A stretch of 30,457 nt of DNA. Source: Streptosporangiaceae bacterium. GTDB taxonomy: Bacteria > Actinomycetota > Actinomycetes > Streptosporangiales > Streptosporangiaceae. Below are positions 1 through 8,993 of the stretch, piece after piece. The DNA lies in assembly GCA_030040815.1 (NCBI GenBank), contig JASHSZ010000097.1, positions 1 to 30,457 on the forward strand, read 5' to 3'. A model generated the notes under the pieces. It was not told the origin of the DNA and searched no databases. It was given only the letters and a program-made list of their open reading frames with translations. Position numbers and translations under genes: made by a program. Numbering within the stretch: position 1 is the first letter of the stretch; each line of letters opens with the position of its first letter.

Positions 1-96
1 GTCCGCGTCGATGATCACGGCGCCCTGGGCGGCAAGCCGCCGCGACACCTCGCTCTTGCCGGATCCGATCCCGCCGGTCAGGCCTACCCGGAGCAT
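1..96 (-). CDS. coaE: Dephospho-CoA kinase, N-terminal part (cut by window edge)
   Basis: Phosphorylates dephospho-CoA to CoA, the last step of CoA synthesis, in the cytosol. Only the first 32 codons are in the window. They start at ATG (96..94) and show the P-loop GGIGSGKS at residues 8-15 followed by a Ser-Arg-Arg-Leu helix and an Ile-Ile-Asp-Ala-Asp strand, which is the standard CoaE N-terminus. It lies 97 bp downstream of rpsA on the same strand, the usual actinobacterial rpsA-coaE order. The rest of the gene is outside the window, so nothing can be said of its C-terminus. Confidence 0.9.
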   Translation of the reverse strand, partial: MLRVGLTGGIGSGKSEVSRRLAAQGAVIIDAD

Positions 97-193
97 GTCG
101 GCGTGCGCGTCCTAGGGGCCGTTCGCGATGCCGGGCGCCGCGCTTGCCAGGAGGCGGTGCGACCGCCACCGCGACCTGGCTGCGCGCGCGTCG

Positions 194-1672
194 TCAGTTC
201 TGGCCGCCGGAGAGCTTCTCGCGCAGGGCCGCGAGAGCCTCGTCCGAGGCCAGCGTGCCGCCCCGGTCGCCGTCACCGTCGCTGCGGTGCTCATGACTGG
301 CCGGCTCCTCGCCCTCCTGGCCGCCGGTGGACTCGGCCTTGGTGCGCGCCTCGGCCACCTGCTGCTGGTGCGCCTCGTACCGGGCGCGGGCCTCGGCGTA
401 CTGCCGCTCCCACTCCTCCCGCTGGCTCTCGAAGCCCTCCATCCACTCCTGCGTCTCGGGGTCGAAGCCCTCGGGGTAGAGGTAGTTGCCCTGCTCGTCA
501 TAGGCAGCTGGCATGCCGTAGAGGGTCGGGTCGAAGTCCTCGCTGGACACCTCGCCGGTCGCGCCCTCGTTGGCCTGCTTGAGGGACAGGCTGATGCGCC
601 GCCGGTCGAGGTCGATATCGATGATCTTGACGAAGATCTCGTCACCGACCTGGACGACCTGCTCGGGTATCTCGACGTGACGGTCGGCCAGCTCGGAGAT
701 GTGCACCAGGCCTTCGATGCCCTCCTCGACCCGGACGAACGCGCCGAACGGCACGAGCTTGGTGACTCGGCCCGGCACGACCTGCCCGATCTGGTGGGTC
801 CGGGCGAACTGCTGCCAGGGGTCTTCCTGCGTCGACTTCAGCGACAGCGAGACCCGTTCCCGGTCCATGTCGACGTCGAGCACCTCGACGGTGACCTCCT
901 GGCCGACCTCGACGACCTCGCCGGGGTGGTCTATGTGCTTCCAGGACAGCTCGGAGACGTGTACCAGCCCGTCCACGCCGCCCAGGTCGACGAAAGCGCC
1001 GAAGTTGACGATCGACGAGACGACGCCCTTGCGGATCTGCCCCTTCTGCAGGGTGTTCAGGAAGTTCTGCCGCACCTCAGACTGGGTCTGCTCCAGCCAG
1101 GCACGGCGGGACAGCACCACGTTGTTGCGGTTCCGGTCCAGCTCGATGATCTTGGCCTCGATCTCCTTGCCCACGTAAGGCTGCAGATCGCGCACCCGCC
1201 GCATCTCAACCAGTGAGGCGGGCAGGAAGCCGCGCAGGCCGATGTCGAGGATCAGGCCGCCCTTGACGACCTCGATGACGGTGCCGGTGACGACGCCGTC
1301 CTCCTCCTTGATCTTCTCGATCGTGCCCCACGCGCGCTCGTACTGAGCCCGCTTCTTGGACAGGATCAGTCGGCCTTCCTTGTCCTCCTTCTGCAGGACC
1401 AGGGCCTCGATGTGCTCGCCGGTCTTCACGACCTCGTGGGGGTCGACATCGTGCTTGATGGACAGTTCCCTGGACGGGATTACGCCCTCGGTCTTGTAGC
1501 CGATATCGAGCAGAACCTCGTCTCGATCGACCTTAACGACAGTGCCCTCGACAATGTCGCCGTCGTTGAAGTACTTGATGGTCTCGTCGATCGCGGCGAG
1601 GAAGGCCTCCTCGGAACCGATGTCGTTGACCGCTACCTTGGGGGTCGAGGTGGCCTCTGTGCTACTCGTCAT
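194..1672 (-). CDS. rpsA: 30S ribosomal protein S1
   Basis: mRNA-binding ribosomal protein that helps translation initiation. The 492 residues hold four S1 (OB-fold) repeats at about 36-106, 123-190, 211-279 and 296-366, then a charged, acidic tail (about 370-492) ending in the actinobacterial LASDEALAALREKL segment. Length and four-domain form match actinobacterial RpsA rather than the six-domain proteobacterial form. The start is placed at the ATG reading Met-Thr-Ser-Ser-Thr (1672), with a GGAG about 12 nt upstream. The frame stays open 38 codons further upstream, but that stretch has no S1 similarity and is probably leader. A 300-bp gap separates it from the gene upstream, so it probably has its own promoter. 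Confidence 0.96.
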   Translation of the reverse strand: MTSSTEATSTPKVAVNDIGSEEAFLAAIDETIKYFNDGDIVEGTVVKVDRDEVLLDIGYKTEGVIPSRELSIKHDVDPHEVVKTGEHIEALVLQKEDKEGRLILSKKRAQYERAWGTIEKIKEEDGVVTGTVIEVVKGGLILDIGLRGFLPASLVEMRRVRDLQPYVGKEIEAKIIELDRNRNNVVLSRRAWLEQTQSEVRQNFLNTLQKGQIRKGVVSSIVNFGAFVDLGGVDGLVHVSELSWKHIDHPGEVVEVGQEVTVEVLDVDMDRERVSLSLKSTQEDPWQQFARTHQIGQVVPGRVTKLVPFGAFVRVEEGIEGLVHISELADRHVEIPEQVVQVGDEIFVKIIDIDLDRRRISLSLKQANEGATGEVSSEDFDPTLYGMPAAYDEQGNYLYPEGFDPETQEWMEGFESQREEWERQYAEARARYEAHQQQVAEARTKAESTGGQEGEEPASHEHRSDGDGDRGGTLASDEALAALREKLSGGQN

Positions 1673-1765
1673 GTGTTGGTGGACTCCGGATACGGACAGA
1701 TTTGAGTTGCAGGACAGTACCGTGCGTGGCGGGTCCGACAAAGGAAAGTCATGCTTTGAGGTGAC

Positions 1766-1780
1766 ATGCCGAGTCGGCAT
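1766..1780. promoter_or_regulatory. Short perfect inverted repeat in the rpsA leader/promoter region
   Basis: ATGCCGA and TCGGCAT arms of 7 bp flank a single base, about 95 bp upstream of the rpsA start. It could be a protein-binding site or an RNA hairpin in the leader. A weak promoter-like pair (TTTGTC, 17 bp, TACTGT, read on the minus strand) lies between it and the gene. The remaining sequence between rpsA and the upstream gene (1781-1973) shows nothing else recognisable. Confidence 0.25.
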
Positions 1781-1973
1781 AACCAACCGCGACCTCTAGC
1801 GAGACCGCCCCGCGGGCTGCCTGACCATTGGCGGACTGCACCTGAACACAGTGCAGCGTCAAGCATATGAGAGCCCAGCCGGCCGGTCAATCGGGCCCGC
1901 TCCGATGCCACCACAGCGCCAGGCCACGACTGCGTCCGGCGGCGCGCTCCCAGCCTGACGAGGTATTTTACCG

Positions 1974-3041
1974 TCAGCAACGGTCAGCGTCCGGTGGCGC
2001 GGCGGCCAGCCGGGCTAGAAGCTGATCAGTGGGGACCTGCCACGTCGTGAATACGGCGGTTGTGCGGAAGCCCAACTGCGCGTTGATCCCTAGCATGGCG
2101 TCGTTGCTGCCCGCATTGCTGGTGATCACCCAGTGCACGTCCGGCTGCTCGGCCAGCAGGCGCCGGGTCATCTCCGCTTTGAGCCACTTCCCCAGGGCGT
2201 GGCCGCGGTGCGCCGACTCGACGCCGGTATCGCCGACGTGCACCCGGTCTGATTCTCCGTGTCGCATCGTGATGTTGGTGAGACCGACGAACCGGCCGGA
2301 GGACTGCTCGACGGCGTAGTACGCCCACATCTCGTCGCCCGCGGCCACGATGGCGTCCTCGTAGGTGCGGACCAGGTCCGGCGTGACCAGTGTGTCAGTG
2401 ACGTCCATGTTCTCGCGCGGTGCGTTGTTCATCACGTTGAAGACCGCTGCGACCCGGTCGGTCAGGTCGGGCGGCGTGCGGCCAGGGACGAACAGGAGTT
2501 TGTAACCGGGCGCCCGGACCGGACCGTCGGCGATCCACCGGTCCACCAGGCCCCGGTTAACGCTCCGCAGGTCTTGCCGGTTCTCCTGGGCCACCAGGGC
2601 CACCTCAGCGCCGAATCGCTGCGCGAACGCGGCGCCCGAGGGGACGTTCCCCCGGCTCCGGCCCATCACCAGGCGAAGCCCGCGGCGTTCGGCGATCCTA
2701 GCCGAGCGGTCGAGCAGCAGCCGCCCGAGTCCGCACCCCCGCTGGTCCGGCAGTACTGCGACATCGGCCGTCAGGACGTGGTCCCAGCCAGTCAGCTGCT
2801 CCCAGCCGCACCACGCATACCCGGCGATGGCTCCCGCGGAGTCGCGCGCGACCAACCGCACTCCGTCCTCGGTCGCCGGCAGGCTTCGGGCCGCGACGAT
2901 CTCAGCCGCCACCGGGCGTCTCGGGTCGTCGGGCGTCGCTTCCGCATGCAGCGGCGCGCGGGCCGCGTGGAGCTCAGCAAGCAGCTCGTCGGGCTCCTCC
3001 CGCAGCCGCCACTCTTCGATCGTCCATTTCGGCACGGCCAC
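1974..3041 (-). CDS. Two-domain GNAT family N-acetyltransferase
   Basis: 355 residues with two acetyl-CoA-binding GNAT folds in tandem. The N-terminal copy has the motif A loop QRGCGLG at 100-106. The C-terminal copy has HRGHALG at 278-284 followed by an Asn-rich segment (ITSNAGSNDAML) and a GF strand typical of the end of a GNAT fold. Such double-GNAT proteins are common in actinobacteria (mycothiol synthase has the same layout), but the substrate cannot be read from sequence, and mycothiol synthase itself is not suggested. The start is GTG (3041). It lies between rpsA and the acylase gene with 78 bp to the latter, so it may be co-transcribed with it. Confidence 0.85.
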   Translation of the reverse strand: MAVPKWTIEEWRLREEPDELLAELHAARAPLHAEATPDDPRRPVAAEIVAARSLPATEDGVRLVARDSAGAIAGYAWCGWEQLTGWDHVLTADVAVLPDQRGCGLGRLLLDRSARIAERRGLRLVMGRSRGNVPSGAAFAQRFGAEVALVAQENRQDLRSVNRGLVDRWIADGPVRAPGYKLLFVPGRTPPDLTDRVAAVFNVMNNAPRENMDVTDTLVTPDLVRTYEDAIVAAGDEMWAYYAVEQSSGRFVGLTNITMRHGESDRVHVGDTGVESAHRGHALGKWLKAEMTRRLLAEQPDVHWVITSNAGSNDAMLGINAQLGFRTTAVFTTWQVPTDQLLARLAAAPPDADRC

Positions 3042-3119
3042 CGACCGTAGGCCGACTATCGCGCCGGGTCAACACCGTTCCCTGACGGCGAAGCGGCTCA
3101 CTCCTGCGGCCAGCCGCGG

Positions 3120-5243
3120 CTAGCCAGGCAGCAGCCTCTCCTGCTCCTCCGCAGCCGCCTGCACCGCCCGACGGGAGTACGGCGCGGGGAGCAGCTGGCC
3201 GGTACGCCAGGCCTGCTGCTGGTCATACGCGTGCCGGCTGCCCGGCTGCCCGTCCGACCCGAGCGGGACCACCCAGCCAGAGCGATCCCAGTCAGCGACG
3301 TCGAATGCGTAGCGGGCGACCGAGCCCGACGCGGTGTGCAGGCTCTCGAACGGGAAATACGAACTAGCTTGCACCGTGTCCATGTCGCCGCCGTAGGGCA
3401 CCGACGGCGGATCGAGCTCGGCCCGTCCGAGCGGATGACGCTGCCGAGTAGCGTGCAGCTGCCCCCACGGCTCGCCGCCCCACGCGCGCTCAGCCCGGCG
3501 CACGGCCTCGGTCAGCGCGCGGTGCCAGGACCAGCCGCCGAGCAGCGACTCGTCGCCCGCCTCCAGGTGGTCGCCCGCGACCCGCCAGACCACCGACTCG
3601 GGCCGCGCCCCCGGCAGCAGCCGGTTCCACGGGTGCTCAACGACGGCAGCCAGGCCGGAGCGCTCGAGCACCAGCCGTCCGAGTTCCCGGCGCAGCACGG
3701 AATAGGCGGCGGCGGCGGTGGAGTCGGCCGTCAGCCGGCCGTCCCAGCCGGCCAGCGGCGCCCAGTCACCGAGCAGCCGGCTGATCCGCCTGGCGGGCAG
3801 CGACACCAGGTCGCGGTGCAGGGCGGCCATGTCGGCCACGGTGGCGCCGGACAGCGCCGAGACGGTGTCGGCAATCCGGGTCGCCCGCCACGGCGCGGCT
3901 ATGTCGAGGCCGAGGTACGGTCCGTCGTCCGCGGCGAGGATCCGGTTGTTGGCGCTGAACAGGAACCCGCCGTCCGGATCCTGCAGCCTGGGCATGTCGG
4001 CGAAGGCCACGAAGCCGCGCCAGCCGTAGGACCGGTCGTCGGCCGGCACCGGCGCCCACGCAGCGCCCAGCCGGGCCCGGATCGGGATCCGCCCCCTCGT
4101 GAGGTAGCCGATGCCGCCGTCGCGGTCAGCCGCGAGCAGGTTGTTGGCGGGCTCGACCCACGACCGCATGGTCTCGAACAGCCCGTCGACCGACCGTGCG
4201 CGCAGCATCGCCGGCAGCGCGTCGAAGCCCCTGTTGGGCGCCGCGGCGGTCCACGCGAGCGCGAGCTCGTCGGCGACCAGCGGCCCGCGGTCGCTGCCAC
4301 GGATCTCGACCGCGACGGGGTCGCCGCCGCGCACGGCGACGAGCTCGGTGCGCGGCCGACCGCCCCCGCCGACCGGCGGCACATCGAACCGGTACAGGTC
4401 CTGGTCGTCAGCCATCGCGTGGGTGATGCACCACGCGACCCGGTCGTTGTGCCCGAAGTGCGGGAAGCCGGGGACGCCGGGAATGGCCAGGCCCAGCACA
4501 TCCCAGTCCGGACAGGCCACGTGCCCCTGGACATACACGTTCGGCATCTCCAGCCGCCGGTGCGGGTCACCCGCGAGTAGCGGCAGGCCTGACGCGGTGC
4601 GGCTCCCGGCCAGCGCCCAGTTGTTGCTGCCGCCGTCGTCAAGGGCGGCCCAGCACGGCACTGGCCCGTCGCAGCGCTCGCCAGGCGGCACGCACGCGAC
4701 CTGCCCGCCGGACCCGGCAGTGACCATCGCGGCGGCCGCGGCCGGACCGAGCGCCGCGCCGACGACCGCGCGCCACAGCTTGGGGCCGGCTGATCCCATG
4801 GTGACGTGCCTGACCCTGTACACCAGCAGGCTGTGCCACGGCTCCCACGGCTGCAGCGGCAGGGCGACGTCGGCAAATTCGGGTGGCAGCGAGCCCGGCT
4901 CGCGCCCGAGCGTCACGAGCCACGCGTTGACGCCCGCCGCGTACGCCATCAGCATGTCCCGCGCTCCGGCCGACAGCGCCCCCACGTCGCGGCGCGCACC
5001 CGCCGCCAGGTCCAGCCGCCGACAGAGCGAGTCGCCAACCACGCCAGCGGGGCCGACGTACTCGGCGGACCGGCCGAGGCCCCGGCGCCGGTCATATTCC
5101 AGTTGCCACAGCCGGTCGGCGGCGTGCACGAAGCCCTGGGCGAAGAACGCGTCGTGCTCGCTCACCGCCCGGCAGTGCGGCACGCCCAGGCCGTCCCTGA
5201 TGACCTCGACCGGCCCGTCCAGCCCGGCTGTCCGCAGCTCCAC
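3120..5243 (-). CDS. Penicillin acylase family protein (Ntn hydrolase)
   Basis: Hydrolyses an amide bond, for example in beta-lactam side chains, acyl-homoserine lactones or other N-acyl compounds; the real substrate is unknown. The 707-residue precursor has the family pattern: an alpha part (1-205), then the autoprocessing site GG/SNNWALAGS with Ser206 as the new N-terminal nucleophile of the beta part. This is followed by GDPHRRLEMPN, the FPHFGHND loop and a SANNRI segment carrying the expected oxyanion-hole Asn. Length is normal for the family. No signal peptide is visible, so the enzyme seems cytosolic, unlike the classical periplasmic acylases. The start is GTG (5243) with only a weak GGGATGG upstream. 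It ends 78 bp before the GNAT gene and starts 57 bp after polA. Confidence 0.9.
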   Translation of the reverse strand: MELRTAGLDGPVEVIRDGLGVPHCRAVSEHDAFFAQGFVHAADRLWQLEYDRRRGLGRSAEYVGPAGVVGDSLCRRLDLAAGARRDVGALSAGARDMLMAYAAGVNAWLVTLGREPGSLPPEFADVALPLQPWEPWHSLLVYRVRHVTMGSAGPKLWRAVVGAALGPAAAAAMVTAGSGGQVACVPPGERCDGPVPCWAALDDGGSNNWALAGSRTASGLPLLAGDPHRRLEMPNVYVQGHVACPDWDVLGLAIPGVPGFPHFGHNDRVAWCITHAMADDQDLYRFDVPPVGGGGRPRTELVAVRGGDPVAVEIRGSDRGPLVADELALAWTAAAPNRGFDALPAMLRARSVDGLFETMRSWVEPANNLLAADRDGGIGYLTRGRIPIRARLGAAWAPVPADDRSYGWRGFVAFADMPRLQDPDGGFLFSANNRILAADDGPYLGLDIAAPWRATRIADTVSALSGATVADMAALHRDLVSLPARRISRLLGDWAPLAGWDGRLTADSTAAAAYSVLRRELGRLVLERSGLAAVVEHPWNRLLPGARPESVVWRVAGDHLEAGDESLLGGWSWHRALTEAVRRAERAWGGEPWGQLHATRQRHPLGRAELDPPSVPYGGDMDTVQASSYFPFESLHTASGSVARYAFDVADWDRSGWVVPLGSDGQPGSRHAYDQQQAWRTGQLLPAPYSRRAVQAAAEEQERLLPG

Positions 5244-5300
5244 CTGACAACCATCCCATTCGGGCTATCGGCCCGAAGGCGGGAGCGGCACGAGCCGGGC

Positions 5301-8030
5301 TCAGTGCGCCGCGTCAGCCCAGCTGCGTCCCCAGCCCATGGAAACCTCGAGCGGCACCGTCAGTTCCGCCGCGCCGCCCATGGCGACGCGCACCAGCTGC
5401 TTGACCGCCTCCAGCTCCCCCGGTGCCACCTCGAACAGCAGCTCGTCGTGCACTTGGAGCAGCATCCGGGACCGCAGGCCGGCCGCCTGCAGCTCGTCGT
5501 GCGCGGTAAGCATGGCGACCTTGATGATGTCGGCGGCCGAGCCCTGGATGGGCGCGTTGAGCGCCATCCGCTCGGCCATCTCGCGGCGCTGGCGGTTGTC
5601 TGAAGTCAGGTCGGGCAGGTAGCGGCGGCGGCCCAGCATGGTCTCGGTGTAACCGTCCATCCGGGCCCTGGCCACCACGTTGCGCAGGTAGTCGCGGACC
5701 CCGCCGAACTGCTCGAAGTACTCCTCCATGTAGCCGCGGGCCTCCTCGGGAGTCACCCGCAGCTGCTGAGACAGTCCGTAGGCCGACAAGCCGTAGGCCA
5801 GGCCGTAGTTCATGGCCTTGACCTTGCTCCGGAGCTCGCCGGTTACCTGCTCGGGTGCCAGGCCGAAGACGCGGCCCGCGGTCGCGGCGTGGAAGTCGTG
5901 CCCGGAGGAGAACGCCTCCGCGAGCGCCTGGTCGGCCGACAGGTGTGCCATGATCCGCAGCTCGATCTGGCTGTAATCGGCGGTCAGCAGGTACTCATAA
6001 TCCGGGCCCACGACGAAGCCCTGCCTGATGCGCCGGCCCTCCTCAGTCCTGATGGGGATGTTCTGCAGGTTCGGGTCCGTCGAGGACAGCCGGCCCGTGG
6101 CCGCGATCATCTGGTTGTAGGTGGTGTGGATGCGGCCGTCGGCGTCGGCCATGGGGATCAGCGAATCCACGACGCTCTTGAGCCTGGCCACGTCCCGGTG
6201 CCGGAGCAGGTGCTCGAGCACTGGGTGCCCGGTCTGGACCAGCAGGCTCGTGAGCGCCTCGGAGTCGGTGGTGTAGCCCGTCTTGATGCGCTTGGTCTTG
6301 GGCAGCCGCAACTCGGTGAACAAGACCTCCTGCAGCTGCTTGGGTGAGCCCAGGTTGAATTCGTGCCCGACCGCGGCGAACGCCGCCTGCTCGGCCGCCT
6401 TCACATCGCCGCCGAGGCTCGCCGACATGGCGGCGAAGTGCATGGTGTCGGCCGCGATACCGGCCCGCTCCATCTCGGCGAGCACCCGCACCAGCGGCAG
6501 CTCCACCTCGGCCAACAGCCTCGTCGCGCCACGCTCGGCCAGGTCCCGGTCCAGCGCGTCAGCCAGCTCGGCGGTGGCCTGCGCCCGCTCCGCCAGCGCC
6601 GTGGCCGCCTCTGCGGCGTCGGTGTCCAGCGTCAGCTGTCCCGATGCGGGCTCGGCATCGCGCAGCTCCCGGTTCAGGTAACGCAGCGCGAGGTCGGCCA
6701 GGTCGAAGGAACGCTGGCCGGGCAGCGCCAGGTACGCCGCGAGGGCTGTGTCGCTGGTGACGCCCGTGAGCTCGAACCCGCGCGCGGCGAGCGCGTGCAG
6801 GGGGCCCTTCTCGTCGTGCAGCGCCTTGGGCCGGTCCGGGTCGGCGAGCCAGGCTGCGAGGGACTTCTCGTCGGCCTCGGTCAGGGCCGTCGGGTCGACA
6901 AACGCGGCCGCTCCGGCTGGTGCCGCGATGGCTAGCCCGGTGAGGTTGCCGGTCCCCCGGCCCCAGCTGCCGCTCACGGCGAGGCCGGACCGGCCAGGGC
7001 CAGCCTCGTTGCCCTCCAGCCAGTCGGCCAGCTCGTCCGGCCCGACCAGGACTGCCGCCACGTCGAACGCGGTCGTCTTCGCTGCGGCAGCAGCGGCCGC
7101 GCCGATGCCGTTGGGCAGGGTGGCGTACAGCCGGTCGCGCAGCACGCGGAACTGCAGCGTGTCGAACAGCTGGTGGATCTGCTCCCGATGCCAGGGCACC
7201 GGTCGCAGGTCCGCCGGGCGGACGTCGAGCGACACGTCGCGGACCAGCCGGGTCAGCTCGCTGTTGCGCAGCACGTCGGCCAGATGCTCGCGCAGCGCGT
7301 CCCCGGCCTTGCCCTTGACCTCGTCGACCCGGTCGACCAGCGCCGCGAGCGAGCCGTACTCGGCGATCCACCGGGTGGCGGTCTTTTCCCCAACGCCGGG
7401 GATGCCGGGCAGGTTGTCGCTCGGGTCACCGCGGAGGGCCGCGAAGTCGGGATACTGGGCCGGGGTGAGCCCGTACTTTGCCTCCACCGCCGCCGGGGTG
7501 AACCTAGCCATCTCGCTGATGCCGCGCATGGTGTACAGCACCGTGACCTGGTCGGTCACCAGCTGGAGGACGTCGCGGTCGCCGGTCACGATCAGCACGT
7601 CCATGTCGCCGGCGGCCTGGGTGGACAGCGTGGCGATCAGGTCGTCGGCCTCGAAGCCTGGCACCGAAAGCCTGGAGATGCCGAGCACGTCGAGCACCTC
7701 GAAAATCAGGCTCAGCTGACTGCGGAAGTCGGCCGGCGTCTCCTTACGGGTGGCCTTGTACTCGACGTACCGCTCGTGCCGGAATGTCGGCTCGCCCCGG
7801 TCGAACGCCACCGCGACGTGCGTCGGCTGCTCGTCACGCAGCACGTTGATGAGCATGGACGTGAAGCCGTAGACGGCGTTCGTCGGCTGGCCGGTCGTAG
7901 TGGCGAAGTTCTCCGGGGGCAGGGCAAAGAACGCGCGGTAGGCGAGCGAGTGCCCGTCGAGGAGCAGCAGTCGCCCCCGGCGCGCGCTGCCCGCCTGCTC
8001 CTGACCTGGTGCGCCGTCCTTGGTTGCCAC
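5301..8030 (-). CDS. polA: DNA polymerase I
   Basis: Repair and Okazaki-fragment polymerase, 909 residues. The 5'-3' nuclease domain fills about 20-310 (DGHSLAYRAFF with Asp25; GDRDVLQL; the DNLPGIPGVGEKTA helix-hairpin-helix). The central 3'-5' exonuclease region (about 330-520) lacks the D-x-E of motif Exo I, so proofreading is probably lost, as known for actinobacterial Pol I. The polymerase domain carries motif A DYSQIELR (Asp685), motif B with Lys738 and Tyr742, and motif C VHDE (Asp862). Tyr742 sits where E. coli has Phe762, a position that affects dideoxynucleotide discrimination. The start is GTG (8030) without an obvious Shine-Dalgarno sequence. It is divergent from the thioesterase gene across 124 bp. 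Confidence 0.97.
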   Translation of the reverse strand: MATKDGAPGQEQAGSARRGRLLLLDGHSLAYRAFFALPPENFATTTGQPTNAVYGFTSMLINVLRDEQPTHVAVAFDRGEPTFRHERYVEYKATRKETPADFRSQLSLIFEVLDVLGISRLSVPGFEADDLIATLSTQAAGDMDVLIVTGDRDVLQLVTDQVTVLYTMRGISEMARFTPAAVEAKYGLTPAQYPDFAALRGDPSDNLPGIPGVGEKTATRWIAEYGSLAALVDRVDEVKGKAGDALREHLADVLRNSELTRLVRDVSLDVRPADLRPVPWHREQIHQLFDTLQFRVLRDRLYATLPNGIGAAAAAAAKTTAFDVAAVLVGPDELADWLEGNEAGPGRSGLAVSGSWGRGTGNLTGLAIAAPAGAAAFVDPTALTEADEKSLAAWLADPDRPKALHDEKGPLHALAARGFELTGVTSDTALAAYLALPGQRSFDLADLALRYLNRELRDAEPASGQLTLDTDAAEAATALAERAQATAELADALDRDLAERGATRLLAEVELPLVRVLAEMERAGIAADTMHFAAMSASLGGDVKAAEQAAFAAVGHEFNLGSPKQLQEVLFTELRLPKTKRIKTGYTTDSEALTSLLVQTGHPVLEHLLRHRDVARLKSVVDSLIPMADADGRIHTTYNQMIAATGRLSSTDPNLQNIPIRTEEGRRIRQGFVVGPDYEYLLTADYSQIELRIMAHLSADQALAEAFSSGHDFHAATAGRVFGLAPEQVTGELRSKVKAMNYGLAYGLSAYGLSQQLRVTPEEARGYMEEYFEQFGGVRDYLRNVVARARMDGYTETMLGRRRYLPDLTSDNRQRREMAERMALNAPIQGSAADIIKVAMLTAHDELQAAGLRSRMLLQVHDELLFEVAPGELEAVKQLVRVAMGGAAELTVPLEVSMGWGRSWADAAH

Positions 8031-8154
8031 ACCCGGAGTTTAGTGCTCGGCTCTGACACTGCGGCGCCGGTTCGCGGCCGACCGCGGGCTAGGTCCGCGC
8101 CGGACTCTACGCTGGCCGGAGCCAACCAAACTGACGCACCTTAAGGAAGGACAC

Positions 8155-8622
8155 GTGGACACTTCGGCGCCGGTGTCGTCCGAGCGTGAGCAGGAGATCA
8201 TCGCGATGTTCAACGACCCGGGCAATCAGGCCCTGACCGGGCGGATGGGCATCAGGATCGTGTCCGCGTCGCGCGAGCGCGTCGTCGGGACCATGCCGGT
8301 CGACGGCAACACCCAGCCGTACGGTCTGCTGCACGGCGGGGCATCCTGCGTGCTGGCCGAGACGCTCGGCTCGCTCGGTTCGGCCCTGCAGGCGGGTCCC
8401 GGCCGGGTCACAATCGGCATCGAGATCAACGCGAGCCACCACAGGGCCGCGACGACCGGCCTGGTTACCGGCGTTGCGACGCTCGTGCACGGCGGTCGCA
8501 CCCTGTCGACTTTCGACGTCGTGATCACCGACGACGACGGCAAGCGGCTGTGCACGGCCCGGCTGAGCTGCCTGCACCGCGACGCCGTCCCGGGCGGCCC
8601 TGCCAGTCCCAGCCCGGCGTGA
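8155..8622 (+). CDS. PaaI-type hotdog-fold thioesterase
   Basis: Probably cleaves aromatic or short acyl-CoA thioesters. The 155 residues form one 4HBT hotdog domain with the LLHGGASCVLAET motif: His60-Gly61-Gly62 and Glu69 match the catalytic region of PaaI/YdiI-type enzymes. The start is GTG at 8155, preceded by AAGGAAGG at a 4-nt distance, a strong ribosome binding site. In actinobacteria this gene commonly stands between polA and the pdtaR-type regulator, as here, so it belongs to the conserved core neighbourhood and not to the catabolic cluster further right. The substrate is unknown. Confidence 0.9.
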   Translation: MDTSAPVSSEREQEIIAMFNDPGNQALTGRMGIRIVSASRERVVGTMPVDGNTQPYGLLHGGASCVLAETLGSLGSALQAGPGRVTIGIEINASHHRAATTGLVTGVATLVHGGRTLSTFDVVITDDDGKRLCTARLSCLHRDAVPGGPASPSPA

Positions 8623-8623
8623 C

Positions 8624-8667
8624 CCGTCAGCCGTGACGGTTCGGGTCAGTGGCGGCCGGGCGCCCGG
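8624..8667 (+). terminator. Two adjacent hairpins after the thioesterase gene
   Basis: Directly after the TGA stop, CCGTCA (8624-8629) pairs with TGACGG (8634-8639) around a 4-nt loop, and 16 bp later the 12-bp palindrome CCGGGCGCCCGG occupies 8656-8667. There is no T-run, which is common for terminators in high-GC actinobacteria. The rest of the gap up to 8993 is between convergent genes and shows no convincing gene, RNA or repeat; an open frame at 8701-8997 has no ribosome binding site and a biased, low-complexity composition. Confidence 0.35.
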
Positions 8668-8993
8668 TCGCTAACGGCCGGAACCACCTGCAATGCCAGG
8701 ATGGCGCGGTGCCGCCGAGGTGAGGTTTCCGTCATTCAGCCCATGGAATTGCGGTGTCTTTGCGCGCCGCCGCCACCCGTCGCTAACGTTGGTAGAACGA
8801 GCGAGCGAGACCGAGTAGAGAACGTGCCGGCCCGGGGAAGGCTGACATGGCACCAAAGGTCAACTAGCTCAGATGACCGTCGACCGCATCCGGCTTCGGC
8901 GGCCGCAAGCGACGGGCGCCGGTCACAACGGGGGTCGGGTGGCCGGCCCCGTCGGCTTGCCTCCGAGGTCTGCCTGACCCGGCACCATGCAGG

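Noticed and set aside
128..1216. Long open frame on the plus strand opposite rpsA
   Set aside because: It mirrors the conserved rpsA frame; the composition is a codon-bias shadow and it has no recognisable domain.
1673..1786. Upstream extension of the rpsA frame by 38 codons
   Set aside because: The extra residues have no S1 or conserved N-terminal character and the internal ATG gives the normal RpsA start.
3231..4580. Long plus-strand open frame opposite the acylase gene
   Set aside because: Shadow of the conserved minus-strand gene, with no domain or start signal.
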